Notes: generated from the sequence alone by a model not told the origin. A DNA stretch of 64,000 nucleotides from Methanoplanus sp. FWC-SCC4 (GCF_032878975.1 NZ_CP043875.1:1418370-1482369), one strand, 5' to 3'. Counted from the first letter of the stretch, positions 16,300 to 25,260 are shown. Made by a program: numbers and translations.

Positions 16300-16722
16300 T
16301 TAGAACTTGGCTCCGAGATTGGAGCTGATCTTGCCGATCTTCACATATTTTGGTGTTGATAAACCGTCAATGTGAGCGGATTCGATAATTTCAACTTCAG
16401 CGTCTGCGAACTCAACCGGTACGCCCACATATACTTTGACAAGTTTGAATGCTTCCGCACCGCGCTGTCTCTTGTAAGGGAGCATACCCCTGATTGTACG
16501 TTTGACGATATGATCTGATCTTCTTGGGAAGAACGGACCACCTTCTCTTGAACCGCGCTTGCGCTTTCTGTCATAATCTGACAGAACGCGTGCTTTTGCA
16601 CCGGAAATTACTGCATTTTCAGCATTTACAATTGCAATTTCCTCGCCTTCAAGAGCACGTTTTGCAACCACGCTTGCGAGCCTTCCAAGACGAAGGTCTG
16701 TTGCATCAATTACTGTAACCAT
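16300..16722 (-). CDS. rplM: Large ribosomal subunit protein uL13
   Basis: A 50S protein of 140 residues with the archaeal L13 motifs [44 protein letters not shown]-like [20 protein letters not shown] and [20 protein letters not shown]. It is 7 bp downstream of eL18 and 17 bp upstream of uS9, in the same transcript. Confidence 0.97.
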   Translation of the reverse strand: MVTVIDATDLRLGRLASVVAKRALEGEEIAIVNAENAVISGAKARVLSDYDRKRKRGSREGGPFFPRRSDHIVKRTIRGMLPYKRQRGAEAFKLVKVYVGVPVEFADAEVEIIESAHIDGLSTPKYVKIGKISSNLGAKF

Positions 16723-16729
16723 TATTCCT

Positions 16730-17092
16730 TCACCTCAGAATTCTCACAAGTTTACCCTCAGGATTCTTCTTAACGAGGTCTTCAATTGTCATACAGTTTC
16801 CACTTGCATCATTTATTTTATCAACAGCGGATTCACTGAAACTCAGTGCAGCAACACTGACACCGGCGGTAAGGATACCACTCCCAAGAACTTTGCCAGG
16901 TACAATTACGGTTTCACCCTCTCTTGCGTACCTGCTAATCTTGCTCAGATTAACTTCAGCATAGTTTCTGCTGGGAGCTTCCAGCCTCTTTGCAATTTCA
17001 CGCCAGACGTTTGATCCGTTTGCCCGGGATGTCTCCTTGAGCATTGAAATCAGGGCAGTGTAGCGTGGATTTGTTTTTGCAGCTATCTTCAT
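16730..17092 (-). CDS. rpl18e: Large ribosomal subunit protein eL18
   Basis: A 50S protein of 120 residues found in archaea and eukaryotes and related to bacterial L15. The sequence has [60 protein letters not shown] and a conserved C-terminus [12 protein letters not shown]. It starts 2 bp after rpoD, indicating coupled translation within the operon. Confidence 0.96.
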   Translation of the reverse strand: MKIAAKTNPRYTALISMLKETSRANGSNVWREIAKRLEAPSRNYAEVNLSKISRYAREGETVIVPGKVLGSGILTAGVSVAALSFSESAVDKINDASGNCMTIEDLVKKNPEGKLVRILR

Positions 17093-17094
17093 AT

Positions 17095-17919
17095 TTAGAT
17101 CGCTCCAGAAATATCGGTAAGTACATTCACCAGACTTTCAGACTTGTTTTTGAGCTTATTTAAAGCACATATCATAATATCTTTAACCGGCATTGAACCG
17201 TCGCTCTCCACAACAAAGATGAATTTTGAATCATCCGAGCTGATACGGATTGCAGGTTCGTCTCCGATTCCGCTTGCCATACATGCTTTTTCACAGAGTT
17301 TACACATTGAACAGTTTTCAAGATTAGATTCAATAATCTCAACTGATTTTTTTCCAAGTTTCAAAACGCTGCGGGGACATTCATCCACACATGCACCGCA
17401 CGAGTCACATTTATCCGAAACTGTGATCACAGGATATGTTTTATATCCACATGCCAGAGTCGGCTGCCATTTTGCATGTTCAAGACCAATATTCAGTTCT
17501 GCATGGGCCTCCAAAACAACTTTCTGACCGACTTCCAGTTTTACAACAGGAATGTCCGGATTAACAGGCGCTGTTTCAGGGTTCTGCGGAATAAGATCAC
17601 TTGTTGTTACAAGACCGGGTCCCTCAACACTCAATGTATACACTGACTCGCATACCGGGCACCCCTCTCCATTACAGGAGCACTCGGATTTCATTTTGTA
17701 TTCTGAAAGGTTTGTCTTAAGCGGAATCAGGCCGAGACGGTGTGTAAGAATTTCATCGAAGAGTGCACTACTGTTATCGTAGATTATTACATCCTCAATC
17801 GCAAGTGTCGGCACTTCGCCAATCATTGTTCTGCGTAAACTGTTTGCAAAAGCCGGAGATACTCCGGATAAGACAAACTTTGCCACACCATCATCAAGTC
17901 TGCTGAATGCAATTTCCAT
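17095..17919 (-). CDS. rpoD: RNA polymerase subunit D (Rpo3) with two ferredoxin-type clusters
   Basis: Homolog of RPB3 and bacterial alpha; nucleates polymerase assembly with subunits L, N and P. The 274-residue protein has the dimerisation fold (VSPAFANSLRRTMIGEVPTL, LTHRLGLIPLKTN; C-terminal KDIMICALNKLKNKSESLVN). Inserted at about residues 165-215 is a ferredoxin-like domain with two complete CxxCxxCxxxC motifs, CDSCGACVDECP and CSMCKLCEKACM, so two [4Fe-4S] clusters are expected. An extra Cys group (CSCNGEGCPVC) lies at about 80-90. Many archaeal Rpo3 proteins have lost one or both clusters; this one keeps both motifs intact. It lies between uS11 and eL18. Confidence 0.96.
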   Translation of the reverse strand: MEIAFSRLDDGVAKFVLSGVSPAFANSLRRTMIGEVPTLAIEDVIIYDNSSALFDEILTHRLGLIPLKTNLSEYKMKSECSCNGEGCPVCESVYTLSVEGPGLVTTSDLIPQNPETAPVNPDIPVVKLEVGQKVVLEAHAELNIGLEHAKWQPTLACGYKTYPVITVSDKCDSCGACVDECPRSVLKLGKKSVEIIESNLENCSMCKLCEKACMASGIGDEPAIRISSDDSKFIFVVESDGSMPVKDIMICALNKLKNKSESLVNVLTDISGAI

Positions 17920-17922
17920 TAA

Positions 17923-18321
17923 TCAGACTCTCCTACCCCTTCTTCCACCTTTAGCACGAATGCTGTCATGTGGAACAGGTGTTACATCCTCAATACGTCC
18001 GATTCTCATACCTGCACGGGCAAGTGCACGGATTGCTGCCTGAGCGCCGGGACCGGGACTGCGTTGCTTTCCCCTGCCGGGTGCACGAACCTTTACGTGA
18101 ACTCCAACGATTCCCTTGTCCTTTGCAGCCTGTGCAACATTGATTGCCATCTGCATTGCTGCATATGGTGAACTTTCGTTGCGTGCCTGTTTGACAACCA
18201 TTCCGCCGCTGGACTTTGTTACGGTCTCTGCACCGGAAAGATCAGTGACTGTTATTACAGTATTGTTAAATGACGCAAAGATATGTGCAATGCCCCATTT
18301 CTCTTTTGAGTCTGCTGCCAT
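17923..18321 (-). CDS. rpsK: Small ribosomal subunit protein uS11
   Basis: Platform protein of the 30S subunit, 132 residues. Motifs are [60 protein letters not shown] and the C-terminal [20 protein letters not shown], all characteristic of archaeal S11. It shares a base with the end of uS4 (18321), so start and stop overlap. Confidence 0.97.
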   Translation of the reverse strand: MAADSKEKWGIAHIFASFNNTVITVTDLSGAETVTKSSGGMVVKQARNESSPYAAMQMAINVAQAAKDKGIVGVHVKVRAPGRGKQRSPGPGAQAAIRALARAGMRIGRIEDVTPVPHDSIRAKGGRRGRRV

Positions 18322-18869
18322 TATGCTCTTCCTCCAGCATTGATACGCTCACATTCGGGGTGAACAGGGTTTGTAAACGGAGACAGGCCATAATAAGCAA
18401 TTGAGCTCTCTTCAACTTTTCTCACACGGTAGCCGGGGACAGTTACTTTTCTGCCACCCACTGCAATGTGCCCGTGGGTAATAAGCTGACGTGCCTGCTT
18501 TGGTGAACGTGCAAGACCCTTGCGGTAAACAAGTGTCTGAAGACGGCGTTCAAGTTCAGTCTCGGATTTCATTGCGAGAACATCACCTATGCCTGCACCT
18601 TCTGCCAGAAGTCCGTATCTTGCAAGGTGACCAAGAAGTTCATCTTCTTTTCTTGCAATCATAGCCTCATCTGTGGATGCTGATTTAAGAGCAAGAAGAT
18701 CACGTGCTGCACGGCGGTAACGTCTAAGAGTACTCTGTGCTTTCCACAGTTCCCTCTTATTACGAAGACCAAATTCTATTACAAGACGATTCTCATCCTC
18801 AATACGACTCTTTTCAAAGCGTCTTGCAGGAGTTTCATATCTCTTGTGATTTTTTCCAGGATATACCAT
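18321..18869 (-). CDS. rpsD: Small ribosomal subunit protein uS4
   Basis: Primary 16S rRNA-binding protein of the 30S subunit, 182 residues. It has the archaeal N-terminal segment [20 protein letters not shown], then the S4 RNA-binding domain at about 105-165 ([37 protein letters not shown]). It follows uS13 by 13 bp and precedes uS11, the conserved archaeal order S13-S4-S11-RpoD. Confidence 0.97.
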   Translation of the reverse strand: MVYPGKNHKRYETPARRFEKSRIEDENRLVIEFGLRNKRELWKAQSTLRRYRRAARDLLALKSASTDEAMIARKEDELLGHLARYGLLAEGAGIGDVLAMKSETELERRLQTLVYRKGLARSPKQARQLITHGHIAVGGRKVTVPGYRVRKVEESSIAYYGLSPFTNPVHPECERINAGGRA

Positions 18870-18882
18870 TTTATACCACCAA

Positions 18883-19332
18883 TCACTTCTTCTTTCGGCT
18901 TACACCAACTGTGCTGCCGCGTCTTCCTGAAGACTTTGTACGCTGACCACGAACCTTCTGACCGGTTTCGTGACGAATTCCACGATAGCAGCGAATCTTA
19001 CGCATGCGGTTGACATCATCATCAATAGCCATACGAAGATCGGAGCCAAGCAACTGTTTTGCTTTACCTGAGTAAACATCGACCTGACGGTTAAGCATCC
19101 ACGAAGGGACACGATCCAGATAGGTTGCGACAACCTCACGGATACGGTCAACAGGCTCTTCTTCCAAAAGACCGAGTGTAGCTCTTGGATCCACACCTGC
19201 AAGTTTTGAAATTATTGCAGAAGTGTGCATACCAATACCCGGAAGTCCGGTCAGAGCAATCTGGACTGCCTTAGTACCGTCAAGATCGGCGTTTTCAATC
19301 CTAACAAAGTATTTTATCTCTTGTTCTTCCAT
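18883..19332 (-). CDS. rpsM: Small ribosomal subunit protein uS13
   Basis: A 30S head protein of 149 residues that contacts tRNA and the subunit interface. It has the helix-two-turn-helix core ([40 protein letters not shown]), the conserved [20 protein letters not shown], and [20 protein letters not shown] followed by a basic tail. It heads the run of minus-strand ribosomal genes; tRNA-Ser lies 33 bp upstream in the same direction. Confidence 0.97.
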   Translation of the reverse strand: MEEQEIKYFVRIENADLDGTKAVQIALTGLPGIGMHTSAIISKLAGVDPRATLGLLEEEPVDRIREVVATYLDRVPSWMLNRQVDVYSGKAKQLLGSDLRMAIDDDVNRMRKIRCYRGIRHETGQKVRGQRTKSSGRRGSTVGVSRKKK

Positions 19333-19365
19333 TCAACAGCCTCACATTGAGATTTCTCATTGAAG

Positions 19366-19450
19366 CGCTGAGGGAGGGATTTGAACCCTCGAGTCCCAAG
19401 GGGACACGGGGTTAGCAACCCCGCGCCATGCCTGGCTTGGCTACCTCAAC
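19366..19450 (-). tRNA. tRNA-Ser (GCT)
   Basis: The 85-nt minus-strand sequence has acceptor GTTGAGG/CCTCAGC, a long variable arm typical of serine tRNAs, T arm GAGGG-TTCAAAT-CCCTC, and anticodon loop TTGCTAA, giving GCT for AGC/AGU codons. The discriminator is G, as expected for tRNA-Ser. CCA is not encoded and there is no intron. It lies directly upstream of rpsM. Confidence 0.95.
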
Positions 19451-19566
19451 AGAGTTAATCTCGCATCTTTCGACACTCGCAACACCTAATATTTTCGTGC
19501 TGCTACATGAATGTTGCTTATATAGATATGCAGGGGATCATATTAAGGATTTTGGTTTGAAATTTT

Positions 19567-20550
19567 TCATTTCATAAATCCCAGTACATCCGGTATATTA
19601 CTCCGGACAGGATTCCTGCCAATAAGGCCTGATACAACAACAGGCACAGATATAGTTGCATCGCAAAAGCATTGAACATTCCGGCAGCCGGGTTTCTCCT
19701 TACCCCAGCTTATCGCCTCTTCAAAGGTGCATCCGGAAAGTCCGCCCCAGTGCGGCGCATCCGTTGTGTACTGTATGGCGTAATGATGACCATCGTTCCC
19801 GCCGTCATGAATGGATGCAATTACCTGAGTCTGCTGAATGAAATTTTTCGGAACACCCCCGCCCACATAGATGACACCTGTTCTTTTGGATGATTCAACA
19901 ATCCCCGTAATTTCATCAGTATCGGCAATCTGATCCACAGAAACGTCTATACCACGCCTTCTCGCCATTAAAAGTCCTATACCTATTGACGAGTCACAAA
20001 GCGCCGGAATGAAAACAGGAACGTCATTTGCGGCACACTCTGACAATACTGAACTTTCAGAAGGATTTTTTTCAGAAAGCCATTTCCCAAGACGAAACGT
20101 CAGATCACGGGATGATGAATTGTAAGGTGCAAGCGCGTCTGCAAATTCCGATATTGCGGTATCAACACTTCTGAATTCCTCTTCATAGGCAAAAACGTCA
20201 TAAATGCGGTCAATACCTTTTGAATACAGCTCTGCATCATCCACATGATGATATCCACGATAGTGGTGAATCCCAAGATGTTCACAGGCATCATGAAACA
20301 TGTTGGCGCCGGTTGATACAATTACATCCACATAGCGCTTTTTCACAAGTTCCTTTATACATTCCTGCATACCGGCAGGAATCATTGCACCGGAAAGACC
20401 CAGCATTATAGTACATGATTCATCCTCTATCATCTGTGTCCATACATCAAGAGATTCTCCAAGTTTTCTGCCCTGAAATCCGGTGCGCCCCATACCTTCA
20501 AGCAAAGAGGCAACTTCATTCACAGGTACAACAGGTTCTATTCTTTTCAT
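19567..20550 (-). CDS. dys: Deoxyhypusine synthase
   Basis: Transfers the butylamine group of spermidine to a lysine of archaeal IF5A in an NAD-dependent reaction. The 327-residue protein shows the family pattern: LGLSGAMIPAGMQECIKELV, DVIVSTGANMFHDACEHLGI, VPVFIPALCDSSIGIGL, GVIYVGGGVPKNFIQQTQVI, DGHHYAIQYTTDAPHWGGLS and the active-site lysine segment EEAISWGKE. It is monocistronic between tRNA-Ser and the first CBS gene. The substrate IF5A gene is not in this window. Confidence 0.94.
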   Translation of the reverse strand: MKRIEPVVPVNEVASLLEGMGRTGFQGRKLGESLDVWTQMIEDESCTIMLGLSGAMIPAGMQECIKELVKKRYVDVIVSTGANMFHDACEHLGIHHYRGYHHVDDAELYSKGIDRIYDVFAYEEEFRSVDTAISEFADALAPYNSSSRDLTFRLGKWLSEKNPSESSVLSECAANDVPVFIPALCDSSIGIGLLMARRRGIDVSVDQIADTDEITGIVESSKRTGVIYVGGGVPKNFIQQTQVIASIHDGGNDGHHYAIQYTTDAPHWGGLSGCTFEEAISWGKEKPGCRNVQCFCDATISVPVVVSGLIGRNPVRSNIPDVLGFMK

Positions 20551-20667
20551 TGAATTGTCAGAAATTGGGTTTTAATAATATTATAATGTGCCAGATATGC
20601 AACAGGATCATTCCCTGTCATAAAGCACATGGAATCCGGATAAACCTAAAAAAATGATGTTGGTTTT

Positions 20668-21444
20668 TTAAAGAGCCATCACAAGGGCATCTTTAAAGAT
20701 AATGCCTGCGAGCTTTCCGTCTTTAACAACAGGCAAAGAGCTTATTTTTTTGTTGACAATCAAATCAATCACAGATTTCAATTCCATTTCAGAATTAACT
20801 GTCATTGCAGGAGATGTCATAATATCACTCACAAGCAGATTTCTGACACGATACTCCTGACGTTTGCCTTCTCCGGACTCACGGAATTCACGCATTGAAC
20901 TTGCAATATCTGTTTCGGTTACAACTCCTTCAATGCCATCTTCTCCGGTCACTACAAATTTCATTACTCCCTCATCAATCATCCTGCGGCGGAGGTGTAC
21001 AACCCTCTCACCGGAGTTTATTGTGTGTGGAACCTGCATCAGATTTTCAACCGATGAATCAGGATACACTGAGGCGAGCAAATCATTTGCATCCACTTTA
21101 CCTACAAGATTGTGCTCATCGTCAAACACGGCCACAACCTTGTATTCCTGCAGGAGAGGAACCAGTACTTCAGCCTCCTGATCAGGATATACGGATGTAA
21201 AATTCTCATCCATCTGATTGGCAACATGAATCTTTGTTGGAGAAACCGCAGAGGTCTTTTTGCTTCCGAGAATATCCGCAATGGATTTACGGGAAATTGT
21301 ACCAACTACACCTCCGTTGTTTGTAACAACAAGGGGATCCAGACCTTCGTCCAGCATTTTATCCAGTGCCTCTGTAATCGGACTGGATTTTGCGATAGTT
21401 ACAGGCTTTGACATGACATCTTTTACAAGTAATTTTTCAGCCAT
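20668..21444 (-). CDS. Four-CBS-domain protein
   Basis: The 258-residue protein consists of two tandem CBS pairs (four CBS repeats): DVMSKPVTIAKSSPITEALD; ENFTSVYPDQEAEVLVPLLQ; VENLMQVPHTINSGERVVHL; and DIMTSPAMTVNSEMELKSVI. CBS pairs usually bind adenine nucleotides or S-adenosyl ligands and report energy status. There is no catalytic or DNA-binding domain, so it probably works through a partner. The start ATG 21444 has a strong GAGGTG ribosome-binding site; a longer in-frame ORF to 21537 is unlikely to be used. It is the first of three adjacent CBS genes, each with its own spacer. Confidence 0.9.
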   Translation of the reverse strand: MAEKLLVKDVMSKPVTIAKSSPITEALDKMLDEGLDPLVVTNNGGVVGTISRKSIADILGSKKTSAVSPTKIHVANQMDENFTSVYPDQEAEVLVPLLQEYKVVAVFDDEHNLVGKVDANDLLASVYPDSSVENLMQVPHTINSGERVVHLRRRMIDEGVMKFVVTGEDGIEGVVTETDIASSMREFRESGEGKRQEYRVRNLLVSDIMTSPAMTVNSEMELKSVIDLIVNKKISSLPVVKDGKLAGIIFKDALVMAL

Positions 21445-21710
21445 TTTTAACACCTCATATTTTTTAGACTTTTTTTCTGCAATTTTATTCTCTGTCTGTT
21501 CTCCAACTACCACGAAGACGCTAAAGGCATACTGCACATATACTATATGCAGGACTGCAAAGGGTTATTGGTATAAACCCGGGGTAATTTTTATTCAGCC
21601 CTTCTTTTTTTAGTACCTGCAACAGGCCTTTATTCAATGGATGCGCCAGGTGGATAAGATAAAGTCAATTCCAGGACCGGTTAAAAGCAGATATTTATCT
21701 GCTCCGGCCT

Positions 21711-22625
21711 TCACTGACTTTGCTCTTTTGAAAGTGCCTTTACCAGATCAAATTCTGTTACAACACCTACAAGATTTGAATTATTGATAACCGGAAATGC
21801 ACCGACTCCTTTTTCGATCATCTCTTTTGCAACCCGGCTTATACTCTCATCCGGAGTTGTCGTATAAAGTTCTCCGCTTATCAGTTTGCGAACCGGGACT
21901 GACATTACATCAGAAACATCGCCCGTGGTCATTTCCCGGAATACATCTCCGTCCCCAAGATAATTCATGATGTCCATTGCAGTCACTATCCCAAACAAAA
22001 CGTCATCACTTACAACAGGAAGACGCCTGAATTTGTTTGAGATCATCTGTTTTGTTACATCACATATGCGGGCGTCGGGTGACGTCACATGCGGGGACTT
22101 TGTCATTATGTCAGATACACTGAGATAATTCGGATTTTTACATAGTACTTTTAAGATATCCCTTTCAGTAACAATACCTCTTAGTATACCCTCTTCAGAT
22201 GTAATTGGAAGCCCTCCGCATTTTTTGTTAACGATTGTATCAATCACCTCTGAAATTTTGTTATTGTCCCTGATTGTGACAGCCTTTGTACTCATGATTT
22301 CACGGACACTGTCATTAAGTGCCGAGATCATGTTCCCGTTATGCTTTTTTGATACAAGATTGAATTTTTCGCCGCCTCCCATGAAGTTGATAATATCTCC
22401 GGCAGTTACAATCCCTATTATTTTATGAGTGCCCGGATCAGTTACAGGAAGTCTTCGAAATCCCTTCTTTGTCATTGTTTCAACAGCACCAATGATCGTC
22501 TTCCTCGGTGAAACCGAGATAACATCATGGGTTGCGATATCCATCAGTTCAGATTTGTTGTTTTTCACATCCATATGCATGAAATCATTCCATTTTGACC
22601 GGTATAAAGGATACACAAAAAACAT
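21711..22625 (-). CDS. Four-CBS-domain protein
   Basis: The protein has four CBS repeats: DIATHDVISVSPRKTIIGAV; EIMSTKAVTIRDNNKISEVI; DIMTKSPHVTSPDARICDVT; and VMSVPVRKLISGELYTTTPD. The last three carry the RRLPV / GGLPI / GAFPV nucleotide-pocket strands. A minus-strand TATA box at 22645-22656 predicts a transcript start near 22624, next to ATG 22625, so the 304-residue form may be translated leaderless. ATG 22580 or 22574 would give a protein starting closer to the first CBS domain. There is no additional domain. It lies between two other CBS genes; ligand and partner are unknown. Confidence 0.88.
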   Translation of the reverse strand: MFFVYPLYRSKWNDFMHMDVKNNKSELMDIATHDVISVSPRKTIIGAVETMTKKGFRRLPVTDPGTHKIIGIVTAGDIINFMGGGEKFNLVSKKHNGNMISALNDSVREIMSTKAVTIRDNNKISEVIDTIVNKKCGGLPITSEEGILRGIVTERDILKVLCKNPNYLSVSDIMTKSPHVTSPDARICDVTKQMISNKFRRLPVVSDDVLFGIVTAMDIMNYLGDGDVFREMTTGDVSDVMSVPVRKLISGELYTTTPDESISRVAKEMIEKGVGAFPVINNSNLVGVVTEFDLVKALSKEQSQ

Positions 22626-22644
22626 CCTCCGGAGTATCTCTCAC

Positions 22645-22656
22645 ATATATATTTTT
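22645..22656 (-). promoter_or_regulatory. TATA box of the second CBS gene
   Basis: On the minus strand this reads AAAAATATATAT. It is centred about 26 bp before 22625, which places the predicted transcript start at the upstream ATG of the four-CBS gene. Confidence 0.5.
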
Positions 22657-22774
22657 AGGTTTTTTAGGCAGACACCGTCTTTATCACAAAATTTTAGGTG
22701 ACAATCCCGATATCCGCCAAATCTTTACAAATTATTATTTCCAGCATTCATTTCAGAAGGTCTTCAGACATCTG

Positions 22775-23341
22775 TTAAATGTCATCACCGTGATAGCAGT
22801 CAGGACAGACAAATCTTCCATCCATTGAGGTGAGTTTGTCTGACATTTTGCCACACGAATCACAAATCCCTGTTCCTTCATCATTATATTCATGATTTAC
22901 ACGAATCAGGTCTGCCATGATTTCATTTAACTCATTTGAGACGGAAAGAATGTCCCTGACAGTGACAAGTCCTATAACCCTCTGGTTCTCAACCACAGGA
23001 AGCCTTCTCACTTTATTCTTTACCATCATATGAGTTGCATCACCTATCTTCTTATCAGAGTCAATAGTTATGAGAGGAGTGCTCATAATTTCACTGACAT
23101 AAACTTCATCAGGTTTTTTATTTTTTGCAACAACTTTGCAGTTCAGATCCTCCTCGGTGACTATGCCCTTTGGCATATTATTCTGCAGGACAATACAGCT
23201 TCCCACTTCATTGCGGCACATCTTCTCGGCAGCTTTCCAAACAGTTGCTTCCGCACCGATTGTTACCGGGTTGTACCTCATGACCTCCTTTATGGGGACG
23301 TCGAGATGAAAGTGGCCCGTGTTAATTCTGTTATCGCTCAC
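22775..23341 (-). CDS. CBS-pair protein with C-terminal zinc ribbon
   Basis: The protein (188 residues from the chosen GTG) has one CBS pair: EVMRYNPVTIGAEATVWKAA with GIVTEEDLNCKVV, and EIMSTPLITIDSDKKIGDAT with RRLPVVENQRVIGLVTVRDI. It ends in a zinc ribbon, CDSCGKMSDKL followed by FVCPDCY. A Zn-ribbon on a CBS pair suggests binding of a protein or nucleic acid. GTG 23341 is preferred because it has GGTGAT four bases upstream; ATG 23404 would add 21 residues but has no ribosome-binding site. It is divergent from the Era-like GTPase operon. Confidence 0.85.
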   Translation of the reverse strand: MSDNRINTGHFHLDVPIKEVMRYNPVTIGAEATVWKAAEKMCRNEVGSCIVLQNNMPKGIVTEEDLNCKVVAKNKKPDEVYVSEIMSTPLITIDSDKKIGDATHMMVKNKVRRLPVVENQRVIGLVTVRDILSVSNELNEIMADLIRVNHEYNDEGTGICDSCGKMSDKLTSMDGRFVCPDCYHGDDI

Positions 23342-23404
23342 ATGATCACCTGTATCTTCCGCCGCCTTGTACACGACAAAACATATTCTGCACTGTGAAG
23401 GCAT

Positions 23405-23621
23405 GGAAGAGAGGGCTACAAGCTATCCTATGATCCTGTCAGTATAAAAGGATAATGACAATTGATTTTCATAAAATATCATAAATATATGAAATTAAAA
23501 TTTCTGTTAAACTAATAAGACACAATAGAAATCTTATTCATTAAAAGAAAACATGATATTATTCTATACTGTACAATAAAGTATTACAATTCATATATAA
23601 TTATAGAATGGAGAGCAAAAG
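23405..23621. promoter_or_regulatory. Divergent promoter region between the CBS/Zn-ribbon gene and the GTPase operon
   Basis: AT-rich spacer. On the plus strand CATATATAA (23592-23600) is 26 bp before the GTPase ATG, and TCTATACTG (23562-23570) is a further candidate that would leave a leader containing the GGAGAG ribosome-binding site at 23610-23615. On the minus strand CCTTTTATACTG (about 23440-23451) is the best TATA candidate for the CBS gene. Confidence 0.45.
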
Positions 23622-24263
23622 ATGAGTTTCCTTGACAGGACAAGACAAAGATTTGCAAAATTAATTAGCGGGCTTTTTAAGAAAAAACAGATGAGAATCG
23701 GTATTTACGGTCCGCCAAATGCCGGCAAAACCACTCTTTCAAACCGTATTGTAAGAGACTGGACGGGGGACGCGGTAGGTCCGGTCAGTGAAATTCCACA
23801 CGAAACACGCCGTGCACGCCGAAAAGAGGGCGTAACAATTTCAGACGAGAAAGGAAGTGCTGTAACAATAGATATTGTTGACACACCAGGTGTAACAACA
23901 AAAATAGACTACAAGGAATTCCTCGAATACGGAATGGAACAGGAAGAAGCCATTGTAAGAGCACGTGAGGCTACTGAAGGGGTTGCAGAAGCCATGCACT
24001 GGTTAAGGGAAGACATTGACGGTGTAATCTATATGCTTGATTCAACACAGGATCCCTTCATTCAGGTAAACATAATGCTTGTCGGCATTATCGAAAGCCG
24101 TGATCTTCCTGTAATTATTGTTGCAAACAAAAATGATCTTCCTGATGCATCATCAGCAAGGATTAAAAGCGCCTTCCCACAGCATCCGGTTATTTCAATC
24201 TCCGGTCTTGAAGGAAACAACGTGGAAGAACTCTATCAGAAGATGATAGAATACTTTGGGTGA
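23622..24263 (+). CDS. Era-like small GTPase (OapA/ArvA-type)
   Basis: A 213-residue Ras-like GTPase with complete G motifs: P-loop GPPNAGKTT at 30-38, DTPG at 87-90, NKND at 169-172 and an SISG G5-like segment at about 194-197. Residues 1-23 form a basic amphipathic helix (MSFLDRTRQRFAKLISGLFK), suggesting membrane association. The three-gene operon with DUF2073 and a Zn-ribbon protein matches the archaeal Oap set, first noted near a haloarchaeal replication origin and later linked, as ArvABC, to extracellular vesicle formation. Function here is inferred from that context. A GGAGAG ribosome-binding site is present. Confidence 0.9.
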   Translation: MSFLDRTRQRFAKLISGLFKKKQMRIGIYGPPNAGKTTLSNRIVRDWTGDAVGPVSEIPHETRRARRKEGVTISDEKGSAVTIDIVDTPGVTTKIDYKEFLEYGMEQEEAIVRAREATEGVAEAMHWLREDIDGVIYMLDSTQDPFIQVNIMLVGIIESRDLPVIIVANKNDLPDASSARIKSAFPQHPVISISGLEGNNVEELYQKMIEYFG

Positions 24264-24649
24264 TTCAAGTGATTCAGGGAGTACAAATTGATTTGATTTC
24301 CGCCGAGCGACTCGAGAAACTTACGACTCTGGAAAAAATCCGTCTGATTCTCGATGAGGTTATGGAAGGGAATGTCGTAGTTTTGGAAAGAGGCCTCACA
24401 CCCGATGAACAGAGCATGTTAATCGAAACTACAATGCGCGAAATCACACCCGACGGTTTTGCAGGTATCGAAATGGAAACATACTCTGCCGGCGGAAGTG
24501 ATTCAGGCAAAGGAGGGGGATTCTTTGGAGGACTCTTCGGCAAGAAGGAATCCACATCAGGACGTCTTACTGTTATAGGACCTGCCAACCAGATGAAAAC
24601 ATTAAAGAAAGACAAAGACCTTATCAGCACCTGGGTCTCATCAAGGTGA
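24260..24649 (+). CDS. DUF2073 protein (OapB/ArvB-type)
   Basis: A 129-residue euryarchaeal protein of the DUF2073 family. It starts with GTG overlapping the stop of the GTPase gene by 4 bp (GTGA), so translation is coupled; a second GTG at 24269 is an alternative. Visible parts are an N-terminal helix region (IDLISAERLEKLTTLEKIRL), a central strand-rich part (GFAGIEMETYSAGG), a glycine-rich linker (GKGGGFFGGLFGKK) and a final beta segment (GRLTVIGPANQMKTL). The glycine/Phe-rich loop between charged ends may contact membrane or a partner. Function follows only from its operon with the GTPase. Confidence 0.88.
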   Translation: MIQVIQGVQIDLISAERLEKLTTLEKIRLILDEVMEGNVVVLERGLTPDEQSMLIETTMREITPDGFAGIEMETYSAGGSDSGKGGGFFGGLFGKKESTSGRLTVIGPANQMKTLKKDKDLISTWVSSR

Positions 24650-24659
24650 TATTTGTAAA

Positions 24660-25049
24660 ATGCCGCATAAATGCACACAGTGTGGACGCGAATTTAAAGA
24701 TGGCTCAACAGAGATACTAAAAGGCTGCCCAAGCTGCGGCGGTAAAAAATTTCTCTATGTCAAAAAGGATGATCTCCACAAAGATGTACTTGAAGAAAAG
24801 AGTATAGACGATCTGGCAAAAGAAACAAAACAGGAAATAGTAGAGATCAAATCCGAAAAAGAAGAAGAAGACGATGAGATAGAAATATACGAAAGAATAG
24901 AAAGCATACGCGTCATCAGTCCGGGCTCATATGAGCTGAATATAGAAAAACTTGCAAGCGGCGACGATATGATCATGCAGATGGGTACAGATGACAAATA
25001 TGTCGTTGATATTCTTTCAATGGCAAAACCAAAAAGAAGAAAAAAATAA
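24660..25049 (+). CDS. Zinc-ribbon protein (OapC/ArvC-type)
   Basis: A 129-residue protein with an N-terminal zinc ribbon (HKCTQCGREF at 3-12, then GCPSCGGKKF at 22-31), a long acidic, probably coiled or disordered middle (EIKSEKEEEDDEIEIYERIE) and a conserved C-terminal module (IRVISPGSYELNIEKLASGD, ending in a basic tail). It is the third gene of the GTPase operon, 10 bp after the DUF2073 gene. T-rich sequence follows the stop and probably ends the transcript. The same three-gene order in other euryarchaea supports a shared complex. Confidence 0.88.
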   Translation: MPHKCTQCGREFKDGSTEILKGCPSCGGKKFLYVKKDDLHKDVLEEKSIDDLAKETKQEIVEIKSEKEEEDDEIEIYERIESIRVISPGSYELNIEKLASGDDMIMQMGTDDKYVVDILSMAKPKRRKK

Positions 25050-25260
25050 TAATTTTTTATATCCTTTGCTGTTTTAAATGAAATACTCAATTTTCAGATT
25101 TTAAATCATAACTTTATGTTGTTTTTCAAAGATACTCCTATAAATTTTCTATCCTCTTATTTTTGGGAAGTAAACAGTAATTTTTTTTAATTTATTCGGA
25201 TTATCAGCCGCAATATTTTAAATATAAAAGATCAGGGGGGTATTCAACCTTTGTAAACAG
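25050..25260. terminator. Convergent intergenic region with T-tracts
   Basis: AT-rich spacer between the Zn-ribbon gene (plus) and the large pilin-like gene (minus). TAATAATTTTTTATATCC just after the plus-strand stop looks like an archaeal oligo-T terminator, and a run of T/A near 25181-25192 could serve the opposite strand. No coding potential was seen. Confidence 0.4.

Noticed and set aside
21538-21556. CATATA-C-TATATG palindrome upstream of the first CBS gene
   Set aside because: AT-rich symmetry is expected by chance around TATA boxes; arms are short and low in complexity.
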